DNA from: CAZWES01 sp964632395
Lineage (GTDB): Bacteria; Patescibacteriota; Gracilibacteria; Peribacterales; Peribacteraceae
Length of the DNA stretch: 54,100 nt
Assembly: GCA_964632395.1 (NCBI GenBank)
Contig: CAZWES010000005.1
Location: 1-54,100 of the forward strand
Reading direction: 5' to 3'
Shown: piece after piece, positions 31,252-38,318 of the stretch
Layout: every line of letters begins with the position of its first letter
Numbering within the stretch: position 1 is the stretch's first letter
Position numbers and translations under genes: made by a program
The notes under the pieces: model-generated
Database searches by the model: none
What the model saw: the letters and a program-made list of their open reading frames with translations, nothing else
What the model was told of the DNA's origin: nothing

Positions 31252-32898
31252 TCAAGAATGAGATGACTTTTTAATGACACTACAAACCTTCTTTTGATCA
31301 ATCGTAGAAAGAAACCACCCAACCTGCGGGCCGGAGTTTCGCCCAAGAAAGATTTGGTAGAGGGGTTGGAAGAGTTTTTTGGGCGAGATGCCGGTTTCCT
31401 CCTTAACTTTGTGGATGTGTTCATGGATTGCAGAGCCTTCCCATGCGAGCGATTCATCGGATAGTGCCTCGGCGATTTTTGTGAGAGCTGATTTTTGTTC
31501 CTCATCAAGTTCAAGATTTTGTGGAGGTTTGTCAAGAATTGTGAATTTGTATTCCTCGGGTGCAAGGGAGGAGAGCCATTTTTTAACGTAGAGGGCGCGG
31601 TCGTTGAGAGATTGGATTTCGGGTTCAGTTAGCATTCCTTGAGGTTGCACGGGCGGTCCTTCAGTCGCTCCGCTCCTTTCGGACACGCTCGCGCCACCTT
31701 TAAGTTTTCCTGCCTCCTCAACAAGATCAAGGTGCGGCATCTGCACAACAAATATCATTGCGGAAAAACGCATTTGCCAAAGGTCAACAGGATCAATGGA
31801 TGTATCAAGTTGAGTGAGCTTGAAGGTCCTCGCGAAATCTTCATCCGGTTCTTTGTGGCGTTTAAAGTAGTGATCGCTGAGCCTATCGTATTCATCAAAC
31901 AAATTCGGGATAGTTTTTCCTTCGGGATCAAATTCGATTGGGCGATTTGGGACTATCCGGATCATTAATAACTTCAAAAGGGTTGCAGGGAGCAGATCAC
32001 TCACTTCTTTGGCAGATGCTCCGAGGCCTTTACTTGCGCTCATCTTTTTCCCGCCGATGTTCAGGAATTCGTATGGAATATCAAAAGGATTTGGATATTT
32101 GAAGACATCTTCACTGATTTTCGCAGCAACATGGCGTGAGCCGCCGGCTGCAGAGTGGTCTTTTCCGCATCCTTCAATTTTTACATCCATCACTTTCCAC
32201 TTGGCCGCCCACTCAACTTTCCATGGGAGTTTTGCGTTCCCGTCAAATGGACTGATTTCACCTTCGTGTCCGCAGCCCTCTGCCCATTCCACAAGATCTT
32301 TCTTACATGCATACGTCACCTTCTCCCCATCCCATCCTATAACCTGAGTCGTTCCAATCTTCCCGCATTTTTCACAAACGACCTGTAGCGGGTACCAGTC
32401 ATCTGGCTTTCCGCCTCCGCTTACTTCTTCATAAATTTTTCTGATCTCTGCAGCGTTCCCGAGCGCATCACGGATGCAGTCGTTGAATTTACCTTGCTCG
32501 TAAAGCGGGCGGAGCATGTAAAACTCAATTGGTAATTTGAGTCTTTCAACAACTCCTTTGATTTCATCTCCAAAAACCATTGGATAGTTTTCATGACCCT
32601 CTTCAGGTGATGGGATTGTGAAGAGAGGTTTGCCCATGTGCTCCTTCAAGCTTTTGAATTCCTCAGAAAGCCCATCCATCGGATCAAAATCATTGAGTTC
32701 AAACATGAACTTACAGTCAACACCTTCAGATTTGAGGATTTGTGCAATAAGTCCGTGTATCACAATTCCTCTGAGTGATCCAACATGCACGCGGCCGGAA
32801 AGCGTTTTTTCATCACGTATGATCAGAGGCTGCTTCGAGGAGATTTCCTTTTCGAAGCGCTTTTTAATATCTTCTATAGTGCGGTCGGCCCAGATCAT
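31252..32898 (-). CDS. lysS: Lysyl-tRNA synthetase, class I
   Basis: This 548-aa enzyme of the class I (archaeal-type) LysRS charges tRNA-Lys. The HIGH-like motif is SGRVHVGSLRG, the KMSKS-like motif is KKMSASKG, and a zinc-type Cys cluster (VVCEKCGKIG, GCGHEG) lies between them. FMFELNDFDPMDG and the C-terminal helical anticodon region fit the family. Near residues 400-420 a segment (ASVSERSGATEGPPVQPQG) looks like translated repeat rather than enzyme. No class II LysRS is present in the window. Confidence 0.94.
   Translation of the reverse strand: MIWADRTIEDIKKRFEKEISSKQPLIIRDEKTLSGRVHVGSLRGIVIHGLIAQILKSEGVDCKFMFELNDFDPMDGLSEEFKSLKEHMGKPLFTIPSPEEGHENYPMVFGDEIKGVVERLKLPIEFYMLRPLYEQGKFNDCIRDALGNAAEIRKIYEEVSGGGKPDDWYPLQVVCEKCGKIGTTQVIGWDGEKVTYACKKDLVEWAEGCGHEGEISPFDGNAKLPWKVEWAAKWKVMDVKIEGCGKDHSAAGGSRHVAAKISEDVFKYPNPFDIPYEFLNIGGKKMSASKGLGASAKEVSDLLPATLLKLLMIRIVPNRPIEFDPEGKTIPNLFDEYDRLSDHYFKRHKEPDEDFARTFKLTQLDTSIDPVDLWQMRFSAMIFVVQMPHLDLVEEAGKLKGGASVSERSGATEGPPVQPQGMLTEPEIQSLNDRALYVKKWLSSLAPEEYKFTILDKPPQNLELDEEQKSALTKIAEALSDESLAWEGSAIHEHIHKVKEETGISPKKLFQPLYQIFLGRNSGPQVGWFLSTIDQKKVCSVIKKSSHS
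31640..31705. repeat. Probable in-frame repeat inside lysS
   Basis: This GC-rich stretch (GTCGCTCCGCTCC, TTTCGGACACGCTCGCGCC) reads as a low-complexity insert in LysRS. Its CGCTCCGCTC core resembles the element in ligA. The palindrome is weak, so this is less certain than the other in-frame elements. Confidence 0.45.
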
Positions 32899-32941
32899 TG
32901 GTAGGTGGTGGAATCAGGGGATAGGGTACATGATTCTATGG

Positions 32942-32947
32942 TATAAT
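32942..32947 (+). promoter_or_regulatory. -10 box of the second ParE-type module
   Basis: A perfect TATAAT ends six bases before the antitoxin ATG at 32954. No convincing -35 box is seen at 17 nt. Leaderless arrangement. Confidence 0.7.
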
Positions 32948-32953
32948 GGTGCC

Positions 32954-33247
32954 ATGACTCCAAAAATCACCGACGATATGCGGAATGCTCTAAAAAAAAC
33001 TGGTGGACAGCCGGTGGAGGTTGACGACCCGGAGACTGGCATTTCCCTTCTTTTGATGCCTAAGGCAGCATGGGAATATATAGTGGATAACTTTCTTTCT
33101 CATCAGGAGGCAGAGAGTCCGGAAAAGCTGGAAAAGCTCAGGTCGCTCATTCGGGAAGGAGATGAGAGCGGGGAAGATATACCTGCTGAGAAAGTTTTTC
33201 TAGAACTTGAAAGGTATGTGAACCAATTATCTCCAAGGAAGTCATGA
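32954..33247 (+). CDS. Putative antitoxin of a ParE-type module
   Basis: This 97-aa protein (MTPKITDDMRNALKKTGGQP) resembles small antitoxins that pair with ParE/RelE toxins: an N-terminal strand-helix (VEVDDPETGISLLLMPKAAW) and a long charged C-terminal helix (EKLEKLRSLIREGDESGED). Its stop overlaps the toxin start by four bases. The start is set by the TATAAT box six bases upstream. The frame stays open far upstream, but that part is antisense to lysS. Confidence 0.75.
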   Translation: MTPKITDDMRNALKKTGGQPVEVDDPETGISLLLMPKAAWEYIVDNFLSHQEAESPEKLEKLRSLIREGDESGEDIPAEKVFLELERYVNQLSPRKS

Positions 33248-33534
33248 TTCGAGTCGTGTTTGCATCACGTGCACGGGATGACCTGCGTGGGATTTTTAGA
33301 TACATCGCAATGGATAATCCGGAAGCGGCGCGGAAGTTGATTAGAGAGCTGAGAGCAAGATGTACATTTTTAATGCATTTCCCTTTGCTTGGTGTGGCAT
33401 GTGACCAAGTGTCTCCTGGACTACGTCGCTTCACGTTACGTGGCTACAACATCTATTACCGCGTATTGGGCAGCGTGGTGCGCATTGTTCGAGTTTTGCA
33501 TCCATCGCTAGACACAGAGAGGCAAGAATTTTGA
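33244..33534 (+). CDS. ParE/RelE-family toxin
   Basis: This 96-aa toxin shows RVVFASRARDDLRGIFRYIA, a helix with AARKLIRELRARC, then PGLRRFTLRGYNIYYRV and VRIVRVLHPSLD, the ParE strand order. It is translationally coupled to the antitoxin by an ATGA overlap. It ends three bases before the convergent rnc stop. This is the third type II toxin-antitoxin pair within 13 kb. Confidence 0.87.
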   Translation: MIRVVFASRARDDLRGIFRYIAMDNPEAARKLIRELRARCTFLMHFPLLGVACDQVSPGLRRFTLRGYNIYYRVLGSVVRIVRVLHPSLDTERQEF

Positions 33535-33537
33535 TTT

Positions 33538-34236
33538 CTACTTCCTCTTCCATCCCTTTTTCTTTAGAGCTTTGGACGCCGCGTCTTGCTCTGCGCGCTG
33601 CTTGCTCGCACCCTTTCCCTCAGCAATCTCCTCTTTACCCAAACAAACCGCAACCGTAAAAACTCTGCTGTGATCGGGTCCAACATGTTTCTTAACTTTA
33701 TATTTCGGAGTGACACCCATCTTCTCCTGAGCACATTCCTGGAAGGTACTCTTTGAGTCTTTATCCTCACCCTTCGCCAAAAGCTCACGCAGCTTGCAGA
33801 GGATAAAGGTATCTATGAACATGCGCGTCTCATCAAATCCGCGGTCTAAGTACATTGCTCCGATCAAAGCCTCCAGCGAATCCGCGAGCGTGGAAGTTTT
33901 TTCGCGTCCGCCGCTTTCCACTTCGCTCTTGCTCATGATGATAAAATCCCCGAGCTTTATCTCCCGCGCGATTTCCGCGAGGGTTTCACCCTTCACGAGT
34001 GCAGAGCGCCAGTTTGTGAGTTCACCCTCCGGTTTTCCGCTAATTGTGAAAAGGAACTCGGTTGCAGCAAGCTCCAGAACCGCGTCACCCAAAAACTCGA
34101 GCCTTTCATAGCTCATGCATCTATCCCCGCCGCGAACTGCGCTGCGATGGGTTAAAGATTGGATTAGGAGATCTTTGTTGCGGAAAGTTAGGCCAATTGT
34201 TTTTTCAAGAGGTGTCAGGTCAGGTGTTTCGGACAT
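33538..34236 (-). CDS. rnc: Ribonuclease III
   Basis: This 232-aa double-stranded RNA endonuclease matures rRNA. The catalytic signature is YERLEFLGDAVLEL, with the second acidic cluster in LADSLEALIGAMYLDRG. The C-terminal dsRNA-binding domain covers STFQECAQEKMGVTPKY to GASKQRAEQDAASKAL. A TATCAT box ends six bases before the ATG. It lies downstream of nusB, separated by a family D repeat. Confidence 0.96.
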   Translation of the reverse strand: MSETPDLTPLEKTIGLTFRNKDLLIQSLTHRSAVRGGDRCMSYERLEFLGDAVLELAATEFLFTISGKPEGELTNWRSALVKGETLAEIAREIKLGDFIIMSKSEVESGGREKTSTLADSLEALIGAMYLDRGFDETRMFIDTFILCKLRELLAKGEDKDSKSTFQECAQEKMGVTPKYKVKKHVGPDHSRVFTVAVCLGKEEIAEGKGASKQRAEQDAASKALKKKGWKRK

Positions 34237-34255
34237 GTATGCATGATAGATAGAA

Positions 34256-34322
34256 AATGCGAAGTGCGAAATGCGAAATGCGAAAAATTCTGCTTCGCAT
34301 TTCGCATTTCGATATTCGCATT
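34256..34322. repeat. Palindromic GCGAAATGCGAAAT repeat, family D
   Basis: Left arm units GCGAAATGCGAAATGCGAAA are mirrored on the right by TTCGCATTTCGCATTTCG. It fills the nusB-rnc gap and touches the nusB stop codon. Confidence 0.75.
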
Positions 34323-34739
34323 TTAATCGTGAGCAATCGCATTCAGCACTCCGTTAACGAACTTCCCACTCTCCTCACCTCCAAACTCTTTCGCAATCTC
34401 GATTGCCTCGTTCATAACAACTGCAGGAGGGGCGTCCCCGCCAAACAAGAGCTCAAAAGTTCCAATCATCAAAATTGAACGGGTCATCCTATCCATTCTC
34501 TCAAGCGGCCACTGCGGGGCGTGCTCCTTCATTGCGATTCGTATTTCTTCACCGTATTCATGCAATCCTTTTAGCAGTGACTTTGCAAATTTCTGATCCA
34601 CCACATCGCTGCCACCTAATTCTTCGATATTCCGGTCAAGAATTTTCGTCAAAGATTCCACACGGTCTTTTCCGCGGAAATCTTCCTCGAAGAGGGTTTG
34701 GGTTATTGCGGTGCGGGCGAGGTGGCGGCGGGAGGGCAT
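34323..34739 (-). CDS. nusB: Transcription antitermination factor NusB
   Basis: This 138-aa all-helical protein binds boxA RNA with S10 in rRNA antitermination. Features are RRHLARTAITQTLFEEDF at the start, PLERMDRMTRSILMIGTFELL and the conserved VVMNEAIEIAKEFGGEESGKFVNGVL near the end. Length fits. Downstream lies rnc, upstream a small basic protein; together they form a loose RNA-processing cluster. Confidence 0.94.
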   Translation of the reverse strand: MPSRRHLARTAITQTLFEEDFRGKDRVESLTKILDRNIEELGGSDVVDQKFAKSLLKGLHEYGEEIRIAMKEHAPQWPLERMDRMTRSILMIGTFELLFGGDAPPAVVMNEAIEIAKEFGGEESGKFVNGVLNAIAHD

Positions 34740-34747
34740 GGGAACGG

Positions 34748-34880
34748 TAAATTGTTAAATTGCTAAACTGTTAAATTGTTCGACAGAGCGATCCCTTAGC
34801 GCTTTGCTGGCATTGAGGTTGGCAGCGTTGTGCAAAACTAATTAACTCGCTCTGCGAACAATTTAGCAATTTAACAATTA
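34748..34880. repeat. Palindromic repeat, family B, copy 4
   Basis: The left end is AAATTGTTAAATTGCTAAAC then TTGTTCGACAGAGCGA; the right end is TCGCTCTGCGAACAATTT then AGCAATTTAACAATT. It has an extra A in the left CGACAG. It sits just upstream of the nusB start codon, so nusB expression must cross it or start inside it. Confidence 0.85.
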
Positions 34881-34912
34881 ATACACCACTACATATGAGG
34901 AAATAACGACTG

Positions 34913-35101
34913 TTAAGCTTTAATCTTGGTAATTTTCTCCAAAGCTTTGTCCGCACCGCCCTTCTTCCCCTCCGCAAAGCGGCAGTACGGTGAATTCATC
35001 CGGCCGCGAAGCCTCCTCCACTGCTTCCTCAAATAAGCGCCGTAGCGATTGCCACCTCGGTCTTTGCTTAGCCTTTTATCTGGAGTTGGGCGCTTTGCCA
35101 T
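34913..35101 (-). CDS. Small basic protein, possibly ribosomal
   Basis: This 62-aa protein (MAKRPTPDKRLSKDRGGNRY) is very rich in Arg and Lys (LRKQWRRLRGRMN). Size, charge and the MAKRPTPDKRLSK start, plus a place upstream of nusB-rnc, would suit a bL32-like ribosomal protein, but the CxxC pair typical of bL32 is absent (only one Cys, in SPYCRF). An RNA-binding role is likely from composition; identity is not established. Confidence 0.5.
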   Translation of the reverse strand: MAKRPTPDKRLSKDRGGNRYGAYLRKQWRRLRGRMNSPYCRFAEGKKGGADKALEKITKIKA

Positions 35102-35149
35102 AAGTGAGTGCTGTGAGGGTAGGGGGTAGTTTTCTTGTGGTCAACCAGA

Positions 35150-35295
35150 TCGCAGAGAATTTTCAATTTACAATTGTCAATTTTCAAATAATTTTCAATT
35201 TTCAAGTATCAATGGCCCAAACGTTTGAAAAATTGAAAATTGGCATTTGAAAATTGTTTGATAATTGTAAATTGATACTTGTAACTTTTCTGCGA
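35150..35295. repeat. Palindromic AT-rich repeat, family A, copy 2
   Basis: It is bounded by TCGCAGAGAATTTTCAAT and TTTTCTGCGA; the arms contain CAATTTTCAAATAATTTTCA and its mirror. It ends about 55 bp before the VirB2-like operon, next to its promoter region. Confidence 0.8.
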
Positions 35296-35350
35296 ACGTT
35301 GTCGATTAAACACGTCTATTCCATCAAAATCCTATGGTAAAATGAGCCAG

Positions 35351-36193
35351 ATGCTCTTCAACATCGTCCCGCCAGTCGCCGTCCCATATGCATCATTCAA
35401 TCCTATCTGCCTGGCAACGGGAATATGCACCGGTACTGCAACGGGCGTAATTGGTCTGGATGCATATTTGAGTAACATAATCGTTCCTGCGCTCAAGACC
35501 ATCTTCATCGGAGTAATGGTTGTTTATTGTGCCTGGTATGCCCTAACCCTTATTGTCTACGGACAAGATGAAGCGAAGCAAAAAGAGTCAAAGACGGCGT
35601 TTGAGGGTGCCATCCAGGGTGCAGCATTTGTTGGCCTTGCAATTTTTATAGTCTCTGCATTTGCGCCGAGCGAGGCAGGAGTTGCACTTGTGAATGAGTC
35701 TCCGTTTGCGGAAGGCGTTAACCGGGTGGTTGATTTTATTATGATGGTCACAGGTGTTTTCCTGATCCTGATAATCGGATACTCCGGCGCAAGAATCATT
35801 GTGCTACAGGGAAACGAATCGGAGATTGAAAAACAGAAAAAGAATTTCTTTTTTGGTCTGCTCGGAGTTGTTCTCCTTTTCCTTGCGAAAGTTATTTCGG
35901 ATGCGATACTCCCCTCAGGAACGCCACTCACACTTGTTGAGGAAGCGGGTGGAATGATCAGATTTATTTTAGAAATAATTGCCGGGCTTGCCGTGGTTGC
36001 ATTTATAGCCAGCGGATTCCTATTCCTCGTCTCGCTTCATAATGATAATTTGAAACAGCGCGCGCGTAGGATTCTTCTTTCCACGATTATTATTCTGATA
36101 ATTGTGATCCTCTCGCACGTTCTTGTTTCCACGTTCATTCCAGAGACTCTGTCTCCGACCCCAAGCCTTGGTCAGCCCAATATAATTAACTAG
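35351..36193 (+). CDS. Membrane protein with three VirB2/TrbC-like modules
   Basis: This 280-aa protein has six hydrophobic helices arranged as three similar two-helix units (about 40-105, 118-185, 195-265). Each unit is helix, short polar loop with Gly/Asn and charged residues (VYGQDEAKQKESKTA, LQGNESEIEKQKKNF, SLHNDNLKQRARRI), helix. That is the pattern of VirB2/TrbC pilins of type IV secretion, normally a single unit. I start at MLFNIV (35351), because a TAAAAT box (35338-35343) overlaps the ATG at 35342 and ends seven bases before this one. The next gene follows after two bases. Confidence 0.7.
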   Translation: MLFNIVPPVAVPYASFNPICLATGICTGTATGVIGLDAYLSNIIVPALKTIFIGVMVVYCAWYALTLIVYGQDEAKQKESKTAFEGAIQGAAFVGLAIFIVSAFAPSEAGVALVNESPFAEGVNRVVDFIMMVTGVFLILIIGYSGARIIVLQGNESEIEKQKKNFFFGLLGVVLLFLAKVISDAILPSGTPLTLVEEAGGMIRFILEIIAGLAVVAFIASGFLFLVSLHNDNLKQRARRILLSTIIILIIVILSHVLVSTFIPETLSPTPSLGQPNIIN

Positions 36194-36195
36194 AT

Positions 36196-37128
36196 ATGCG
36201 CATTTTTGCCATCATTTCCGGTTTTATCACTGCCTTGATTGCATTTCCGGATGTAGCGTTTGCGCAGGTCGGGGCACTTCCAAATATCATTGATTTTGTG
36301 ATCGGAGGCACGCCACTTTCCTCAGAGCTTCCCGTTCCGGACTTTGGTTGCGATACCGCTGCCGGAGCCGGCGCGTGTCACATTGCGGAACTTTTTGTGT
36401 ATGTAGTTCGCCAGGGTAGGCTACTGATCGGCGCGGTTGCATTTCTAATTCTTTCTGTTGCCGGTTTTACACTCATCATCAGGCAATCCGAGGAAAGTAT
36501 GACAAAAGCAAGGCATGCAGTGGTCGGAGTTATAGTTGGTGTTTTCCTTGTTTTCCTATCTGAGCAGTTTGTTGATGCGATTTACGGAGGATTTTCCATT
36601 CCCGCTGGTGAAGTTTTGATGGATCCTGCAAATATAGAGGAGGGCGTAGGCATCCTGAGCGGCGAACTACTCGGCATTATCCGCTGGTGTGAGACTATTG
36701 TTGCAATTGCAGCGATTGGGCTAATAGTCGTGCAGGCTGCATATGTTCTTGCAAGTTTTGGAAGTGAGGAAACAATACGCAAGGCATACCGAGCAGTATT
36801 TTCCACGATCATCGGTATTTTACTCATAGTCTTTGATCGGACAATTGCTGCAATATTCGGATACGATCAAATGGTTGCACTGCCCGGAGCTCCGGATGCA
36901 ACCATCTTCATCGTGGAGGTATTCGGATTCATCAGATTACTTCTCGGATTTGTTGGAATTGTTGCAGTCGCAATTCTGGTCTATGCAGGAGTGCTGATGA
37001 TTGTGAATTACGGGAATGATGATTTAGTTACGAAGGCTAAGACAGTTCTAATTAATGCAGCAATTGGTCTGTTGCTCATAGTTGTGAGTTTTGTGATTGT
37101 GCAGACGGTGGTATTAGGTATCGTATAG
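36196..37128 (+). CDS. Secreted/membrane protein with three VirB2/TrbC-like modules
   Basis: This 310-aa partner of the preceding gene begins with a signal peptide (MRIFAIISGFITALIAFPDVAFA). Three two-helix units follow, with polar loops at RQSEESMTKARHAV, SFGSEETIRKAYRAV and NYGNDDLVTKAKTV. The last unit (VAVAILVYAGVLMIVNYGND, then INAAIGLLLIVVSFVIVQTV) is the most pilin-like. Two Cys near the start could form a disulphide. The two genes are two bases apart, so the proteins probably form one complex. No VirB4 or other secretion ATPase lies in the window. Confidence 0.7.
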   Translation: MRIFAIISGFITALIAFPDVAFAQVGALPNIIDFVIGGTPLSSELPVPDFGCDTAAGAGACHIAELFVYVVRQGRLLIGAVAFLILSVAGFTLIIRQSEESMTKARHAVVGVIVGVFLVFLSEQFVDAIYGGFSIPAGEVLMDPANIEEGVGILSGELLGIIRWCETIVAIAAIGLIVVQAAYVLASFGSEETIRKAYRAVFSTIIGILLIVFDRTIAAIFGYDQMVALPGAPDATIFIVEVFGFIRLLLGFVGIVAVAILVYAGVLMIVNYGNDDLVTKAKTVLINAAIGLLLIVVSFVIVQTVVLGIV

Positions 37129-37159
37129 TTTTTGGCTACTAGTGGATCCCTAGGGTTAG

Positions 37160-37304
37160 TCGCAGAAAATTTTCAATTATCAAGGCTAAATTTTCATTCA
37201 ATTTTCAAATATCAATTTTCAATTTTCCAAACGTTTGATACTTGGACCTTGAAAATTGAAAATTATTTGAAAATTGTAAATTGTAAATTGAAAATTTTCT
37301 GCGA
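37160..37304. repeat. Palindromic AT-rich repeat, family A, copy 3
   Basis: Perfect end repeats TCGCAGAAAATTTTCAATT and AATTGAAAATTTTCTGCGA bound a 145-bp element made of TTTTCAAATATCAATTTTCA-like arms. It lies between the convergent VirB2-like operon and folP. Confidence 0.85.
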
Positions 37305-37321
37305 TTACATTGAGCATAATG

Positions 37322-38155
37322 TTAAGCAAGTGATGCACAGGTTGCACTTACATCATGTGTTCTCACAATACTCGCTCCATGCTCTGCAGCTATCTTTGTT
37401 GCCTCCAGCGTCCCCTCAAGCCTCTCGGACGGCGGCTGGTCAGGTCCATCAGCTGTGAATGACTTTCGTGAAGGACTCACAAGTATCGGGCAACCGAAAT
37501 CCTGCAAAAATTCAAGATTCTCCAGTATCTGCCATGAGTACTTGGGATCACTTGAAACAAAGTGGCCGAGGCCTGGGTCCAGAATTATCTGCGAGCGTTT
37601 TACTCCAGCATTTTCCGCAGCAACGATTCGCTCCTCAAAAAATTCATGGATCGTCTTCAGAACATCATCGTATTCAACATCCCCGATGGTTGTCCGTGGT
37701 GAGTCATCCTTTGAGTGCATCATTACATATTTACATCCCGCATCCGCGATTACTTTAAACATCTCCGAGTCACCGCGGCCAGCGGTCACGTCGTTGATCA
37801 TGTTTGCTCCAACTCTCAGTGATTCTTGAGCTACGGTTGTTTTGTAAGTATCTACGGAAATGCAAAATTCAAAATGCAAAATGCAAAATGAATCATTTTG
37901 AATTTTGCATTTTGAATTTTGCATTCTCTCAAGGATTGGAATCACTCTCCCCAACTCTTCCTCAACACTAACCTCAGGAGAACCTGGCCCGGTTGGTTCT
38001 CCTCCGATATCAATAACGTCCGCGCCCTCCTCGATCATTTCCAAAGCTCTTTTGCAAGCCTTGTCTGCGGCATCAAACTGCCCACCATCATAGAAAGAAT
38101 CTGGTGTGACGTTTAGGATGCCCATCACTGTTATGTCGTTTCTAGATGTAGTCAT
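37322..38155 (-). CDS. folP: Dihydropteroate synthase with an in-frame repeat
   Basis: This 277-aa folate-pathway enzyme joins p-aminobenzoate to the pterin diphosphate. Motifs are MGILNVTPDSFYDGGQF, GADVIDIGGEPTGPGS, SVDTYKT, MINDVTAG, ILDPGLGHF and a short end IVRTHDV. Between the helix after the second motif and SVDTYKT there are about 22 residues (NSKCKIQNDSFCILHFEFC) encoded by a perfect palindromic repeat. Start MTTSRNDI (38155) is chosen, because upstream codons read a family C repeat. No other folate genes are adjacent. Confidence 0.93.
   Translation of the reverse strand: MTTSRNDITVMGILNVTPDSFYDGGQFDAADKACKRALEMIEEGADVIDIGGEPTGPGSPEVSVEEELGRVIPILERMQNSKCKIQNDSFCILHFEFCISVDTYKTTVAQESLRVGANMINDVTAGRGDSEMFKVIADAGCKYVMMHSKDDSPRTTIGDVEYDDVLKTIHEFFEERIVAAENAGVKRSQIILDPGLGHFVSSDPKYSWQILENLEFLQDFGCPILVSPSRKSFTADGPDQPPSERLEGTLEATKIAAEHGASIVRTHDVSATCASLA
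37860..37924. repeat. Palindromic repeat, family E, in frame in folP
   Basis: Left arm ATGCAAAATTCAAAATGCAA and its exact mirror TTGCATTTTGAATTTTGCAT on the right, with a very short loop. The frame remains open through it. A half copy with the same unit lies in ileS at 47751-47783. Confidence 0.88.
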
Positions 38156-38190
38156 AAGTGCTGGGGGTAGTGTTTCACTGATGGGCGGAA

Positions 38191-38260
38191 GTTCCAAATT
38201 CCAAAGCCCTTTGAGATTTGGAATTTGAGATTCTTTTGGAATTTGGGATTTGGTGCTTGA
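38191..38260. repeat. Palindromic repeat, family C, copy 3
   Basis: GTTCCAAATTCCAAAGC on the left is mirrored by TTTGGAATTTGGGATTTGG on the right. It lies directly upstream of folP in the 163-bp gap to the divergent RSH gene. Confidence 0.75.
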
Positions 38261-38318
38261 AATGAGCACCCATACAGGATTTCAGTCGCCCTGTTAAGTA
38301 TGGTACACTCAACGGCTA

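Noticed and set aside
20200..34880. CRISPR array made from the four family B copies
   Set aside because: The copies are 90-140 bp palindromes thousands of bases apart, without regular spacers or cas genes.
7272..37304. Insertion sequences behind the palindromic repeats
   Set aside because: No transposase gene lies in or next to any copy, and no clear target-site duplication could be seen. They can only be called dispersed repeats.
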